Below are positions 1 to 10,063 of a stretch of DNA of 55,684 nucleotides, piece after piece. Position numbers and translations under genes: made by a program. Under the pieces are notes generated by a model. It saw only the letters and a list, made by a program, of their open reading frames with translations. It was not told the DNA's origin and searched no databases. The stretch covers positions 1-55,684 of the forward strand of contig NZ_LMCF01000001.1 of NCBI RefSeq assembly GCF_001623075.1. The letters are read 5' to 3'. The DNA comes from Pseudovibrio sp. Ad37 (GTDB taxonomy: Bacteria > Pseudomonadota > Alphaproteobacteria > Rhizobiales > Stappiaceae). Positions within the stretch are counted from its first letter, which is position 1; every line of letters starts with the position of its first letter.

Positions 1-115
1 GAGACTTACGCCTCAATATCCAGACTTACAAGATCTCTTAAAAACCCCGTAAATCCTTCTGTTTTTGTGCCTCCAGAACCGCGCCTCAGTGGCCCGCCCC
101 GGTGGCGTGAAGCGG

Positions 116-144
116 GTTATAGGGATATGAGCTGGCCCTGTCAA
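116..144 (-). promoter_or_regulatory. Strong sigma-70 type promoter reading left out of the window
   Basis: On the minus strand a perfect TTGACA (-35, positions 144-139) is followed by a 17-base spacer and TATAAC (-10, positions 121-116). Transcription would start near 109 and run leftward into a GC-rich leader (about 60-109) and then off the window. No open frame starts in 1-109 that I would call, so the transcribed gene lies to the left and cannot be named. The match to consensus suggests a highly expressed gene or RNA; that part is inference. Confidence 0.7.
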
Positions 145-436
145 CGAGCCTTGAGAGAAAACTTCAAAATTTTCACAGGACTGGGGAAACTATTTCAATA
201 ATCACAAACCCTGTATTTATATGGTGCTTAAAATCGTGGTTTGCCAGCCAAATTCATAATTTTCTCGCCAAATCCATTTTTCTATAATTTTTCATAGTAT
301 CAGCGACAAATTCCAGCCGTATTTGTCTTTCATCAGTTGTTCCCATCTTCAGCATTGTCTATCAATCGTAAACACGTAATGCAGAACTCTGCTGCAGATG
401 GCATCTCTGCCGATTTGGGGAAAGATAAGTAGCTCG
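145..436. other. AT-rich intergenic region before the M23 peptidase gene
   Basis: Together with the leftward promoter this fills the gene-free left edge. It is AT-rich. The only promoter-like element for the rightward gene is a perfect TATAAT at 283-288, but the bases 17 upstream (TTTTCT) are a poor -35. I see no RNA gene or repeat here. Confidence 0.4.
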
Positions 437-2395
437 ATGAATTCTGGTAGGTTCCATACTAATGGAAGGCCTTCCGTCAATCTTGGCAATGAACCTGCTT
501 TGATGGTGGACAGCCTTGCAAGTTCGTCTGACCAGCCTGCACGGCTTAATGGCCGTTGGTTGATCGGAACGATCCTGACCGGCATGACCTCCATCGTATT
601 AATGGGTGGTGCGTTGATGGCTGCGCTTGATGGCCAGTACACCTATAAGACAGCGAAAGCCCCCGTGAGCAATTCAGCAGACCTGACACCACATCGTAAT
701 TCCAGCGGAAAAGGCGACCGCCTGAGCTCCGCAACTGATGGCTTCTCCAATAGGCAGATCATTGAAGTAAATACAGTGACCCGCAGCGATGGCCGTGACC
801 ACGTAAAAGCCAAACCATATGCGCTCGTCAGCGCAAGCCTTGAGAACATCAAGAAACAGGAAACAGCTGCAGACATTCCGCCATTCGACCCGATCACCAT
901 GTATCAGGGAGAACAAGTTGCTCCGTTACAGGTCGCCAGTGATGCGATCTACGGTGCCGACATCGAAGGCGAAGTCTCCATTTCTCAGCGCGACTTCCCA
1001 CTGGAAGCTATGAGTATGGTCGCTCTTCCGAATCAAAAAGAAGAAGCCGTTCAGGAGCAGGTCAAAAAAGCAGCGATGTTCATGCTGGACAATTCCACCG
1101 ACATTGCGGCCACCCCGAGCCTCGAAGACTTCAATGCAGGCTTTGCTCCACTTTCAGAACAGTCATTTGAAAACATCGAAGTCCGCATCACAGAAGAAAA
1201 CGTTTCCTTCCAGCCCAAGTCCCGTAAAATCACCCAGGCCAATCAGATCGAAGAACGCATTGTTCCGATCCTGACCCAGACTGACTTTATTGACATTCTG
1301 CTGGATGGGGAGGCTTCTGAGAAAGAAGCGGAAGGCTACATCAAAGCATTTACCGAAAACTTTGGCATCGACAAAATCAAAGCTGGCCAGATCTTCCGCC
1401 TGTCCCTCAACACGGACCAGATTGAAGAAGATGACGGAATCCTTGTCCGCGTCAGCATCTATGAAGATCAGCGTCATGTGGGAACCATCGCTCCAAACGA
1501 TGAAGGCGAATTTGTTGTAGCACCAGAGCCATCCACGCAGATGGCCGCAGATGCATTCACATCGCAGCAACAGAATTCCGTTGGCCCTCGTGCCACCTAT
1601 TATGATTCGATCTACCAGACTGGTCTTGATAACGACGTCCCAACATCTCTCATAAAAGAACTCGTTCGCATCTATTCTTATAGCGTTGACTTCAATGCCT
1701 CCGTAAAAAGCGCTGATGAGATGAGCATCTTCTATGGCCTTGATGCAGACCAGACCACTGGCGCTTCCGAAATTCTTTATACATCCATCACCGTGAATGG
1801 TCGCTCTCACCGTTTCTACCGTTTCCGCACACCAGACGATGGTGTCGTCGACTATTATGATGAGAACGGTCAGAGCGCAAAGCAGTTCTTGCTCCGTAAA
1901 CCGATTGCAGCGGGCCGCTTTACTTCTGGCTTCGGCATGCGCCGCCATCCGGTTTTGAAAACCCGCCGTTTGCACACTGGCACGGATTGGGCCGCTCCTC
2001 GCGGCACCGCAATCTTTGCAGCTGGCGATGGTGTAATCCAAAAAGCAGCGTGGGCTGGCGGATACGGCAAACGCGTCGAAATCAAACACGCCAACGGCTA
2101 TGTCACTACATATAACCACATGACCCGCTTTGGCTCTGGCATTCAAAAAGGCCAAAAAATCAGACAGGGCTCCGTTATTGGCTATGTGGGAACCACTGGT
2201 CTTTCAACGGGTAACCACCTCCATTACGAAGTGAAAGTGAATGGTCGCTTTGTGAACTCACTGAAGATCAAAGTACCGCAAGGACGCATCCTTGAAGCTA
2301 AGGTTCTTGAGAACTTCAAGCGCGAACGCGACCGAATAAATGCTCTAATGGAAACAGGCCGTCCAAGCCAACGCGTCGCTTCACTGCGGAACTGA
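437..2395 (+). CDS. M23 family metallopeptidase (LytM-type, membrane anchored)
   Basis: Predicted periplasmic zinc peptidase acting on peptidoglycan cross-links. From the ATG at 437 it has 652 residues. A hydrophobic segment (LIGTILTG... to ...ALMAALDG, roughly residues 42-66) should anchor it in the inner membrane, and the rest should be periplasmic. The C-terminal LytM domain carries the family motifs: SGFGMRRHP, the zinc pair HTGTD (HxxxD, near residues 513-517) and HLHYE (HxH, near 594-596), with YNHM between. The long middle region is typical of alphaproteobacterial M23 proteins. A start at 398 adds 13 residues but has no ribosome binding site; GGGGAAAG lies upstream of 437, though at a long spacing. 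The catalytic residues are intact, so it is probably an active hydrolase rather than an EnvC/NlpD-like degenerate activator. Confidence in the family is high, in the start moderate. Confidence 0.88.
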   Translation: MNSGRFHTNGRPSVNLGNEPALMVDSLASSSDQPARLNGRWLIGTILTGMTSIVLMGGALMAALDGQYTYKTAKAPVSNSADLTPHRNSSGKGDRLSSATDGFSNRQIIEVNTVTRSDGRDHVKAKPYALVSASLENIKKQETAADIPPFDPITMYQGEQVAPLQVASDAIYGADIEGEVSISQRDFPLEAMSMVALPNQKEEAVQEQVKKAAMFMLDNSTDIAATPSLEDFNAGFAPLSEQSFENIEVRITEENVSFQPKSRKITQANQIEERIVPILTQTDFIDILLDGEASEKEAEGYIKAFTENFGIDKIKAGQIFRLSLNTDQIEEDDGILVRVSIYEDQRHVGTIAPNDEGEFVVAPEPSTQMAADAFTSQQQNSVGPRATYYDSIYQTGLDNDVPTSLIKELVRIYSYSVDFNASVKSADEMSIFYGLDADQTTGASEILYTSITVNGRSHRFYRFRTPDDGVVDYYDENGQSAKQFLLRKPIAAGRFTSGFGMRRHPVLKTRRLHTGTDWAAPRGTAIFAAGDGVIQKAAWAGGYGKRVEIKHANGYVTTYNHMTRFGSGIQKGQKIRQGSVIGYVGTTGLSTGNHLHYEVKVNGRFVNSLKIKVPQGRILEAKVLENFKRERDRINALMETGRPSQRVASLRN

Positions 2396-2422
2396 CCTCA
2401 GCTCCTCAAAAGGACCTCACAA

Positions 2423-3040
2423 TCAAAGAGCAGGTAGCGTCAAACTACTTGCTTCTTTATGATGGCGCTTGCGCATCAGGATCACGAAAAACCAGAGATA
2501 GATACCAGTCTCCAACGCACGTTGCACGAGACCACTGAAAGCGGCTTCCATAGATAGACTGAAGAGCATCACCAGCAAGATTAGCCCAGGCACCACCCAA
2601 TACGATCTTTCAGCTTTGGCATAAGACAACAAACACAATCCCACAACAGCGCAGAAATAGGCCAAAAAGCCAGCAGCCGTGTGTATGAGTTGGCTGCGTG
2701 TTGGATCATCCATGCTGCATTCAAAATCACACGGAAAGAACGCGGCAACAGCGATAAGCAGCGAGTAACCTGCAAAAACCATCAAGCCAACACGCTCTGC
2801 ACGACTGCGCATCAGATAAGCAAAGCAGATCACGAGGCATGGCAGCAGCAGCAGCTCCACAACCGCAAAGCCCCAATAGCTCACGGCAGGCCCAAACGGG
2901 GCACCGGTCGCTCCAAGAGCGCTCATGAACTGTGAGATATGGTTGTAATCTGGATAAAACTGCCCGCCAATGACAACAGTTGCGGCAAGCCAGAGATAAC
3001 TGACAACCACAAGGGATATTGCAATATCAACGTGTCTCAT
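2423..3040 (-). CDS. DUF998 family integral membrane protein
   Basis: A 205-residue membrane protein with about six hydrophobic segments. The signature NHISQFMSALGATGAPFGP in the first loop is characteristic of DUF998 proteins, whose function is not established. A conserved-looking loop, FPCDFECSMDDPTRSQLIH, holds two cysteines. It lies tail to tail with the M23 gene, 27 bases apart, and head-on upstream of the clpB terminator, so it is probably a single-gene transcript. The ATG at 3040 has a weak GGCAGGG-like binding site. No role can be assigned from context. Confidence 0.8.
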   Translation of the reverse strand: MRHVDIAISLVVVSYLWLAATVVIGGQFYPDYNHISQFMSALGATGAPFGPAVSYWGFAVVELLLLPCLVICFAYLMRSRAERVGLMVFAGYSLLIAVAAFFPCDFECSMDDPTRSQLIHTAAGFLAYFCAVVGLCLLSYAKAERSYWVVPGLILLVMLFSLSMEAAFSGLVQRALETGIYLWFFVILMRKRHHKEASSLTLPAL

Positions 3041-3151
3041 GCCCGATGCCCTGCCCCCTAACGAACACTCAAGTTTTGGTCTGCATGACTAGACACTAAA
3101 AGCACACCTTCGAACAGTCACTTTATGTTTCAGGGAATGTCCACAAAGCAC

Positions 3152-3176
3152 AAAAAGGGCCGGAAAATCCGGCCCT
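3152..3176 (-). terminator. Rho-independent terminator of clpB
   Basis: On the minus strand a 9-bp perfect stem (AGGGCCGGA / TCCGGCCCT, three-base loop) ends in a run of five T. It starts about 26 bases past the clpB stop codon. Confidence 0.9.
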
Positions 3177-3201
3177 CTTCTTCAACTCATGATCCAACCT
3201 G

Positions 3202-5781
3202 TCAGATCGTTTCAAAAAGAAGTCTGTCCGTTCCAGCAGAGACTCGGATGGCCTGACCGTCAGAGATCGATCCAGCCAGCAACATTTCAGCGAGTGGATC
3301 CTGTACCTGTTTCTGAATAACGCGCTTCAACGGTCGTGCACCATAAGCCGGGTCATACCCTTTTTCGGCAAGCCAACCCATAGCGCCATCATCAAGCTCA
3401 AGCTCCATCTTCCTGTCATCCAGCAGTTTTTGCAAACGAGCCAACTGAATTTCAACGATCCGAGACATCTGAGCTCTTTGCAAGCGATGGAACAGAATAA
3501 TCTCATCCAGACGGTTCACAAACTCAGGACGGAAGTGCGCTTTTACCGCATCCATCACCGGCCCACGAACAGCATCAGCATCTTCACCTTCGCCCTGGGA
3601 CGCCAAAAACTCTGAACCAAGGTTCGATGTCATGATGATTAGCGTATTGCGGAAGTCCACGGTACGACCCTGTCCATCCGTCAGACGGCCATCATCCAGC
3701 ACCTGAAGCAGAACGTTGAACACATCGCCATGTGCTTTTTCAACTTCATCAAACAGCACCACCTGATAAGGCCGACGGCGCACTGCCTCTGTCAAAACGC
3801 CGCCTTCCTCATAACCAACATAACCCGGAGGGGCACCGATCAGACGAGCAACACTGTGCTTTTCCATGAATTCAGACATGTCCACGCGCACCATGGCTGT
3901 CTCATCATCAAAGAGATAGCTGGCAAGCGCTTTGGTCAACTCGGTTTTACCAACACCAGTTGGACCGAGGAACATGAAAGAGCCAATTGGCCTGTGCGGG
4001 TCCTGCAAACCGGCACGAGACCGGCGCACAGCCGTGGAAACAGCATGAACGGCTTCCTGCTGTCCAACAACACGTTTGGCCAGCTCATCTTCCATACGAA
4101 GCAGCTTCTCACGTTCGCCTTCCAGCATCTTATCGACGGGAATCCCAGTCCAGCGAGACACGATCTGGGCGATGCTTTCACTGCTTACGGTCTCGTTGAG
4201 CATGGTGTTATCGACATCTTCAGCTGTCTGGGCATTCAAAAGCTTCTTTTCCAGATCAGGAATAACGCCGTAAGCAAGCTCGCCCGCTTTAGCCAGATTG
4301 CCAACACGCTGCGCCTGCTCCAGCTCCGTGCGCGCTTCATCTAGCTGCTCTTTGATTTTCTGCTCACCGCTCAGCTTATCTTTTTCAGATTGCCAGCGTT
4401 GTGTCAGTGCATTGGATTCCTCTTCCAGATCAACCAGCTCTTTTTCAAGACGCTGAAGCCGATCCTTCGTGGCATTATCATCTTCTTTCTTGAGTGCTTC
4501 CCGCTCGATTTTCAGCTGAATGATCCGGCGATCCAACTCATCCAGTTCTTCCGGCTTGGAATCCACCTGCATGCGCAAGCGACTGGCAGCTTCGTCAACA
4601 AGGTCAATTGCCTTATCCGGCAGGAAGCGGTCCGTGATGTAACGGTTAGACAGCGTCGCCGCAGAAACAATCGCGCTATCTGAAATACGAACACCATGGT
4701 GAAGCTCATACTTCTCCTTGATGCCACGCAGAATAGAGATCGTATCTTCAACCGTTGGCTCACTTACAAACACAGGTTGGAAACGACGGGCCAGCGCTGC
4801 ATCTTTCTCAACGTGCTTGCGGTATTCATCAAGCGTGGTCGCACCGACGCAGTGCAACTCACCGCGCGCAAGAGCAGGTTTGAGAAGATTGGAAGCGTCC
4901 ATCGCTCCATCTGTCTTCCCCGCCCCAACCAGCGTGTGCATTTCATCAATAAAGAGGATCACGCCACCAGCAGCGGCTTGCACCTCATTCAAAACACCCT
5001 TCAGGCGTTCTTCAAATTCACCACGATATTTCGCGCCAGCGATCAGTGCGCCCATATCCAGCGCAAGCAGTTCCTTGTCTTTCAGGCTCTCCGGCACATC
5101 ACCATTGACGATGCGCAGCGCAAGGCCCTCAGCAATTGCGGTTTTACCAACGCCTGGCTCACCAATCAGAACAGGGTTGTTCTTGGTACGGCGAGAGAGA
5201 ACCTGAATGGCACGGCGAATTTCCTCATCACGACCAATCACAGGATCAAGCTTACCTTCACGGGCAGCTTCAGTCAGATCCTGAGCAAACTTCTTCAGAG
5301 CGTCATACTGGTTTTCAGCGGATGCGGAATCCGCAGTACGGCCCTTGCGCACTTCATTGATAGCTTCGTTCAGCGCGTTTGGCGTAACACCACCCTGTGC
5401 AAGTGCCTTACCTGCCTTGCTGTCTTTATCCATAGCAAGCGCAAGCAGCAGCCGCTCAACAGTGACATAACTGTCGCCTGCTTTCTCTGCAATTTTCTGG
5501 GCTTGTTCAAAAAGGCGAGCGGTTTCAGGCGCTAGGTACAGCTGTCCGTTACCACCAGTCACTTTAGGAAGCGCGGCCAGATCGGTCTCAATCTGTAGAC
5601 GGACATCCTGTACACGTCCTCCGGCCCGTTCAATAAGGCCAGCAGACATCCCCTCGCTGTCATCCAGCAAGATCTTTAAAATATGTGCGGGAGTAAACTG
5701 TTGATGCCCTTGTCCCAGAGCATATGTTTGCGCAGACTGAATGAACCCACGCGCACGGTCGGTGTATTTCTCAAAGTCCAT
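3202..5781 (-). CDS. clpB: ATP-dependent disaggregase ClpB (Hsp104 family)
   Basis: Cytoplasmic hexameric AAA+ chaperone that, with DnaK/DnaJ/GrpE, pulls polypeptides out of aggregates. The 859 residues match the family length. Order of parts: Clp N-domain (1-145, two repeats), first AAA module with Walker [10 protein letters not shown] (about 206-214) and Walker [11 protein letters not shown], the coiled-coil middle domain (about 410-520, rich in E/K/L) that separates ClpB from ClpA, the second AAA module with GPTGVGKTE (about 606-614) and [11 protein letters not shown], then the D2 small domain. The ATG at 5781 follows AGGAG at good spacing. It is monocistronic: its own terminator lies downstream and a divergent MOSC gene upstream. 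I looked for a heat-shock (RpoH) promoter in the 200-base leader and found none convincing. The leader carries an 11-bp direct repeat. Confidence 0.97.
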   Translation of the reverse strand: MDFEKYTDRARGFIQSAQTYALGQGHQQFTPAHILKILLDDSEGMSAGLIERAGGRVQDVRLQIETDLAALPKVTGGNGQLYLAPETARLFEQAQKIAEKAGDSYVTVERLLLALAMDKDSKAGKALAQGGVTPNALNEAINEVRKGRTADSASAENQYDALKKFAQDLTEAAREGKLDPVIGRDEEIRRAIQVLSRRTKNNPVLIGEPGVGKTAIAEGLALRIVNGDVPESLKDKELLALDMGALIAGAKYRGEFEERLKGVLNEVQAAAGGVILFIDEMHTLVGAGKTDGAMDASNLLKPALARGELHCVGATTLDEYRKHVEKDAALARRFQPVFVSEPTVEDTISILRGIKEKYELHHGVRISDSAIVSAATLSNRYITDRFLPDKAIDLVDEAASRLRMQVDSKPEELDELDRRIIQLKIEREALKKEDDNATKDRLQRLEKELVDLEEESNALTQRWQSEKDKLSGEQKIKEQLDEARTELEQAQRVGNLAKAGELAYGVIPDLEKKLLNAQTAEDVDNTMLNETVSSESIAQIVSRWTGIPVDKMLEGEREKLLRMEDELAKRVVGQQEAVHAVSTAVRRSRAGLQDPHRPIGSFMFLGPTGVGKTELTKALASYLFDDETAMVRVDMSEFMEKHSVARLIGAPPGYVGYEEGGVLTEAVRRRPYQVVLFDEVEKAHGDVFNVLLQVLDDGRLTDGQGRTVDFRNTLIIMTSNLGSEFLASQGEGEDADAVRGPVMDAVKAHFRPEFVNRLDEIILFHRLQRAQMSRIVEIQLARLQKLLDDRKMELELDDGAMGWLAEKGYDPAYGARPLKRVIQKQVQDPLAEMLLAGSISDGQAIRVSAGTDRLLFETI

Positions 5782-5803
5782 ATATAACTCCTATGTGCCG
5801 TGT

Positions 5804-5864
5804 CACCCGAAGCATGACGAAGCATTTTGGGAGGATCCGAGCCTCATAAAGAGCACCCGAAGCA
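5804..5864. repeat. 11-bp direct repeat in the clpB leader
   Basis: CACCCGAAGCA occurs at 5804-5814 and again at 5854-5864, exactly 50 bases apart, in the region transcribed just before the clpB start. Whether it binds anything is unknown; chance is possible. Confidence 0.45.
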
Positions 5865-5988
5865 GGAGACATCCCCCTGCACTCTTCATATAGTAGTTCA
5901 AACTGCCGACAAAAGAGGGTCTTCGCAAGATCTTGCCACAATCCTTTGTTCCTCATAGTTTCGAATAGCTTAAACAACGGAATTTAAT

Positions 5989-6759
5989 ATGACTTTTTCG
6001 CCTGCGCATATCACCGCACTCGCAACACATCCAGTTAAAGGCTTAACGGCTCATCCACTTCAGACCACCACAGTAGAAGCCGGGACTGTCTTCCCGCTGG
6101 ATCGTGCCTATGCGATTGAAAATGGTCCATGCGGTTTCGATCCAGCAGCTCCTCAGCACATCTCAAAAAGCAAATTTCTGGTGCTGGTTCGTTATGAAGA
6201 CGTGGCGCAGGTCAAATGCACATACGATCTGGAAAACAAAAGCATCACTCTGTCCAAGCCTGAAGCCGATGACGTCACGCTCTCGCTGGAAACAGCTGAA
6301 GGTCAAGAAGCACTCGCAGCCTATTTCACTACACACATGGGAGAAAAAGCCATCGGCCCCCTCAAGGTCCGCCACGCAGACGACCATGCCTTCACTGATA
6401 CGGCAGAAAACTTCGTGCATGTCGTGAATCTGGCCAGCGTGAAAGCTCTCTCCGAGACGATGGGCGTCGAAATCGATCCAAAACGCTTCCGCGCAAACAT
6501 CTATGTTGAAGGCCTGCCAGCCTACGAGGAGTTCAATTGGGCCGACAAAAAGATCCGCTCCAGCTCAGGCGTAGAATTCAAGTTCGCAAAACGTACCCGC
6601 CGCTGCGCTGCCGTGGATGTAAATCCAGTCACAGCCGAGCGTGACACCAACATCAACAAGGCACTTCATGGCTCGTTGGGGCATATGGATGTCGGCATCT
6701 ATCTGGAAGTGCTCAACAACGGCGCGCTCTCTGTCGGTGACACGCTCATCGTCGAGTAA
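5989..6759 (+). CDS. MOSC domain-containing protein (mARC-like)
   Basis: A 256-residue protein with an N-terminal MOSC beta-barrel (ATHPVKGLTAHPL, about 12-24) and a C-terminal MOSC domain. The family binds molybdenum cofactor or handles sulfur. The cysteine that ligates Mo in mARC/YcbX-type proteins is present as C206 in TRRCAAVDV, followed by the usual NP (VNPVT). No C-terminal 2Fe-2S domain is present, unlike E. coli YcbX, so any reductase activity would need a partner. It is transcribed divergently from clpB and followed by its own terminator. The substrate is unknown. Confidence 0.85.
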   Translation: MTFSPAHITALATHPVKGLTAHPLQTTTVEAGTVFPLDRAYAIENGPCGFDPAAPQHISKSKFLVLVRYEDVAQVKCTYDLENKSITLSKPEADDVTLSLETAEGQEALAAYFTTHMGEKAIGPLKVRHADDHAFTDTAENFVHVVNLASVKALSETMGVEIDPKRFRANIYVEGLPAYEEFNWADKKIRSSSGVEFKFAKRTRRCAAVDVNPVTAERDTNINKALHGSLGHMDVGIYLEVLNNGALSVGDTLIVE

Positions 6760-6801
6760 GCCAGCGCCCACAACGAGCTATTCGTCCGTCAACAAAAAAA
6801 G

Positions 6802-6832
6802 AAAACCCCGCCTTTTGAGCGGGGTTTTTCAT
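6802..6832 (+). terminator. Rho-independent terminator after the MOSC gene
   Basis: A 10-bp stem AAAACCCCGC (6802-6811) / GCGGGGTTTT (6819-6828) with a seven-base loop and a T run. It lies between two convergent genes, and A-rich sequence precedes it, so it may also stop leftward transcription from the DUF4167 gene. Confidence 0.9.
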
Positions 6833-6879
6833 AGATCTCCGGCAAACCAGTGAACCAGCAAGCACATCGTCAAACGTGC

Positions 6880-7611
6880 TTAGCTTTCACCGTCTCCGGT
6901 TGTTTCCAAAGCCGCAGGTGCTGGTGCGTCCTCTGCAGGAACACGTGGTGCCCGAGTACGCTGTGAACGAGCTGCACGAGGAGTGCGAGCACGAGGTGTA
7001 CGGCGTGGCTTAGAAGCTGCTTCGTCATCGCCACCTTCTGTTGCCTCAGCAGGTGCTGGTGCACTTGCAGAGGATGAAGATGGTGTACGACGAACACCGC
7101 GACCACGAGTACCACGAACACGACGACGTGCTTTGCCATCGTCTTCGTCAGCTGGTGCAGATGCATCTCCCGAAGCTTCTGCATTCTCGTCAGCCGCTGG
7201 AGCTGTTTCGATAAACGGCTGAGGCGTATCAAGACCGATTACAGGCTGAGGGGCTGCAACTGCAACCTCTTGTTCTTCGGTCGCTGCCACAGCGGTTGGA
7301 GTTTCGACAACAGCAGGTGCAGCTTCATCTTCTGTACGCGCAGAAGGAGCAGCAGTCTGTGTGCTTTGGGGTTGAGCAGCAGCGACGATGCGCTGGTAGT
7401 GCTCTGCATGCTGATAGTAGTTCTCGGAGGTTACACGGTCCCCGGAGGCCTGAGCATCACGCGCAAGTTGCTGGTACTTTTCAGCAACATGCAATGCGGT
7501 ACCTCGGATCTTAACGTCCGGTCCATTTGACTCAAAAGTACGTGTCAATGGATTTGGAGCTTTACGCCCCCGTCCACGCATGCGCTTGTTATTCTGATTT
7601 CCTGGTCTCAT
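6880..7611 (-). CDS. DUF4167 domain protein, low-complexity C-terminus
   Basis: A 243-residue basic protein restricted, as far as I know, to alphaproteobacteria and commonly found beside prmC. The N-terminal DUF4167 domain begins MRPGNQNNKRMRGRGRK and continues through RTFESNGPDVKIRGTALHVAEKYQQLARDA to about residue 85. The remaining 160 residues are Ala/Glu/Thr-rich, then an Arg-rich tail with repeated TPRARTPRAAR-like blocks. The RG-rich ends suggest RNA or nucleic-acid binding (inference). The ATG at 7611 has GGAAAG upstream; an upstream TTG at 7638 is less likely. No catalytic motif is seen. Confidence 0.85.
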   Translation of the reverse strand: MRPGNQNNKRMRGRGRKAPNPLTRTFESNGPDVKIRGTALHVAEKYQQLARDAQASGDRVTSENYYQHAEHYQRIVAAAQPQSTQTAAPSARTEDEAAPAVVETPTAVAATEEQEVAVAAPQPVIGLDTPQPFIETAPAADENAEASGDASAPADEDDGKARRRVRGTRGRGVRRTPSSSSASAPAPAEATEGGDDEAASKPRRTPRARTPRAARSQRTRAPRVPAEDAPAPAALETTGDGES

Positions 7612-8021
7612 TCTGCCGTTAACTTTCCGGAATAGCAATCGAACCTAACTGTGAGGTTCATGGGAGTAAGATCTCCCGGATTCCAAATGCCGTTAATAAG
7701 CCTGCGTGTTGATGAGCACAAAGGCTATCAACATCGAAATGCAATCGCATTCGATCGTATAACTGCTTCAATGCGATATCCGACATCTGATCGCAGCAAT
7801 ACAAATGCATTGCTCTCTCAGTTCAACGATACGAGGGGTTGCTCAACTATCTGCTTTGAAACTATCAACCGACGTCTCTGCCAGGCTCGTCTCACGGTCA
7901 GTGAGTGCCCATCCCCATCGTTTTCAGCTTTTAGCTGGTATCGCTTGTCGGCGAGATGAAACTATCTCGTTCCGACGTATTTTCCAAGGGCTTTTTTCCA
8001 GATAATTGAATTCTTCGCCAA
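7612..8021. other. 410-base gene-free gap between prmC and the DUF4167 gene
   Basis: No gene that I can support. It holds one good stem-loop, GTCGG-CGAGAT (7947-7957) / ATCTCG-tt-CCGAC (7964-7976) with a six-base loop. This lies about 45 bases beyond the prmC stop but lacks a T run, so it is at most a processing or pause site. The promoter of the DUF4167 gene should lie in this gap; the best -35/-10 pair I find (TTGAAC, 17 bases, TGTATT) is weak. Confidence 0.45.
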
Positions 8022-8906
8022 TCATGGAAAAACTACAACAATCACCCTTGGTTGACCGGCCAGATCATGTTCACAACAAGCCTCCAATCCTACGAGTTCC
8101 CTCGCAAGAGTTGAAAGTTCATCGGCTTGATCAAACCCGATCTCCATAAGAAGTCCACTATTTCTCTTAAGAACTCGTTTAGCGTTGCCTATCAATTCTT
8201 TATAGGCAGTAAGACCATCCACTCCACCATCAAGCGCCAACATAGGATCGTGCAGCTTAACTTCATGGCTCAGTCCTTCAATAACAGAGCTGCGAATGTA
8301 CGGTGGGTTACTCACAATAAAATCAAAAGATCCGCTCAGTGTATCCAGATATGAACCGCGAACAGGGATAAATCGGTCAAGAACCTTGTTGTTTGCTGCG
8401 TTTTGTCGCGCAGTCTCCAAAGCCTCTTCACTGATATCAACAGCAAGACAAATTGCATTGGGCAATTCAGTCAGGAGCGCAATCGCAACCGCTCCTGTGC
8501 CAGTTCCAATATCTGCAAAAACCCATTCTTTTTCCAAGCCGCCATGGGCCTGACAAAACGCAATCGCAGTTTCAACCAGCGTTTCCGTGTCCGGCCGCGG
8601 CTCCAATGTTGCCGAAGACAACGAAAACTCCAGCCCCCAAAACTCCCGCTTTCCCAGAACGCGACCTACGGGCTTTCCGGCAAGACGTTCTTCCACATAT
8701 CGGGAAACAACCGCCAGTGTCTCTGGCTTGGTCACCTTATCATATTCAAGGATCAAGTTTCTCGGTTCAATTTCAAGGGCTTCTGCAACAAGGACACGTG
8801 CATCCAAATCTGCCTCAGCCAGGTCTGCATCACGAAACAGGCTCCGCACCGCTAGGTACAAAGCCTGCACATTTTTGAGGTCAAAATTATCGAAGAGACC
8901 GGACAT
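8022..8906 (-). CDS. prmC: Peptide chain release factor N5-glutamine methyltransferase PrmC
   Basis: Methylates the glutamine of the GGQ motif in release factors RF1/RF2 using S-adenosylmethionine. It has 294 residues: an N-terminal helical domain (1-100), SAM-binding motif I VFADIGTGTGAVAIAL (about 125-140), and the catalytic NPPY at residues 200-203. The ATG at 8906 shares its A with the TAA stop of prfA (TAATG), a layout that normally means translational coupling. Enzyme and substrate are therefore made from one message, as in many bacteria. Confidence 0.96.
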   Translation of the reverse strand: MSGLFDNFDLKNVQALYLAVRSLFRDADLAEADLDARVLVAEALEIEPRNLILEYDKVTKPETLAVVSRYVEERLAGKPVGRVLGKREFWGLEFSLSSATLEPRPDTETLVETAIAFCQAHGGLEKEWVFADIGTGTGAVAIALLTELPNAICLAVDISEEALETARQNAANNKVLDRFIPVRGSYLDTLSGSFDFIVSNPPYIRSSVIEGLSHEVKLHDPMLALDGGVDGLTAYKELIGNAKRVLKRNSGLLMEIGFDQADELSTLARELVGLEACCEHDLAGQPRVIVVVFP

Positions 8907-9979
8907 TAAAGTCCTTCATCGGCGAGCAAGTTCGCTTGATGGTCCATAATCAGAGCATCAATCACTTCACCCGTAGCTTCGCCTGCAATCATCTGGTCAA
9001 GCTTATACAACGTCAAACCAATACGGTGATCAGTCACACGGCCCTGAGGGAAGTTGTAGGTACGGATACGCTCAGAACGATCACCGGAACCAACCTGAAC
9101 ACGGCGGGCCTCGGTGCGCTCATTCGCAGCACGCTCACGCTCCACATCGTAGATCTTCGCCCGCAGCAACTTCATCGCGCGGTCTTTGTTCTTATGCTGA
9201 GAACGCTCATCCTGCACAGCAACCACAATCCCGGTCGGATTGTGCACAATACGAACAGCGGAATCAGTCGTGTTCACGTGCTGACCACCTGCACCTGATG
9301 CACGGTATGTATCGATGCGCAAATCAGCAGGATTGATCTCAACGTCCACTTCTTCAGCCTGCGGAAGAACAGCAACGGTCGCCGCAGACGTGTGAATACG
9401 GCCACCAGACTCAGTCTCAGGCACACGCTGTACACGGTGAACACCGGACTCAAACTTCAGCTTACCAAACACTTCCTGACCAGTCACAGCAGCAACGATT
9501 TCTTTGAAACCGCCCATGTCCCCCTCAGAAGAAGACATCACTTCAACTTTCCAGCCATTATTGTCTGCAAAGCGCTGATACATACGGAAAAGATCACCAG
9601 CAAACAGCGCAGCCTCGTCACCACCTGTACCGGCACGCACTTCAAGAATAACATCGTGAGTGTCAGCTTTGTCTTTTGGCAAAAGCCCAATGCGAACTTG
9701 TTGGGTCAGCTCTTCGACTACACCGGTCAACTCATCACGCTCAAGCTGCGCAAGTTCGTTCATCTCCGCATCGCTTTCAGGGTCTGCCAACAGTGCTTCC
9801 GCACCTTCCAGATCACCCTCGGCTTTGCGAAGTTCACGAATGGATTTCACAATTGGATCGAGTTCCGCATAATCCCTTGAAAGCTTGATATATACATCCG
9901 GCGCAGGACCAGATGCCATCTCGGCCTCAATACCTTCAAAGCGTGCTAGCAGTGTGTCTAGTTTTTCTGGTGCCAGCAT
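8906..9979 (-). CDS. prfA: Peptide chain release factor 1
   Basis: Recognises UAA/UAG stop codons and triggers peptide release. It has 357 residues from the ATG at 9979, which has GGAG nine bases upstream; a TTG six codons earlier is less likely. The peptidyl-transferase motif GGQ is at residues 231-233 in [16 protein letters not shown]. The codon-recognition region [15 protein letters not shown] carries PET, the RF1 form of the tripeptide. It sits between ptsP (84-base gap) and prmC (one-base overlap) in a leftward operon. Confidence 0.97.
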   Translation of the reverse strand: MLAPEKLDTLLARFEGIEAEMASGPAPDVYIKLSRDYAELDPIVKSIRELRKAEGDLEGAEALLADPESDAEMNELAQLERDELTGVVEELTQQVRIGLLPKDKADTHDVILEVRAGTGGDEAALFAGDLFRMYQRFADNNGWKVEVMSSSEGDMGGFKEIVAAVTGQEVFGKLKFESGVHRVQRVPETESGGRIHTSAATVAVLPQAEEVDVEINPADLRIDTYRASGAGGQHVNTTDSAVRIVHNPTGIVVAVQDERSQHKNKDRAMKLLRAKIYDVERERAANERTEARRVQVGSGDRSERIRTYNFPQGRVTDHRIGLTLYKLDQMIAGEATGEVIDALIMDHQANLLADEGL

Positions 9980-10063
9980 TTCGCGGCAACTCCTCAAGCG
10001 TTAGGCAGCTAATCTAAAAGCGCGACAGCCTCTCGGGTCTGCGGCAATCGAAATATACGCTGC

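Noticed and set aside
1163-2155. A 330-codon open frame antisense to the M23 peptidase gene
   Set aside because: It mirrors a well-supported gene, has no family motif, and its composition is what the opposite strand of that gene would give.
4696-5535. A 279-codon open frame antisense to clpB
   Set aside because: Shadow of the AAA1 region; no ribosome binding site and no domain.
5782-5988. A heat-shock (RpoH) promoter for clpB
   Set aside because: Candidates such as TTTGAA at about 5900 lack a CCCAT-like -10 at correct spacing, so none was called.
7651-7959. A 102-codon rightward open frame in the DUF4167-prmC gap
   Set aside because: No binding site, no similarity, and unusual composition; treated as non-coding.
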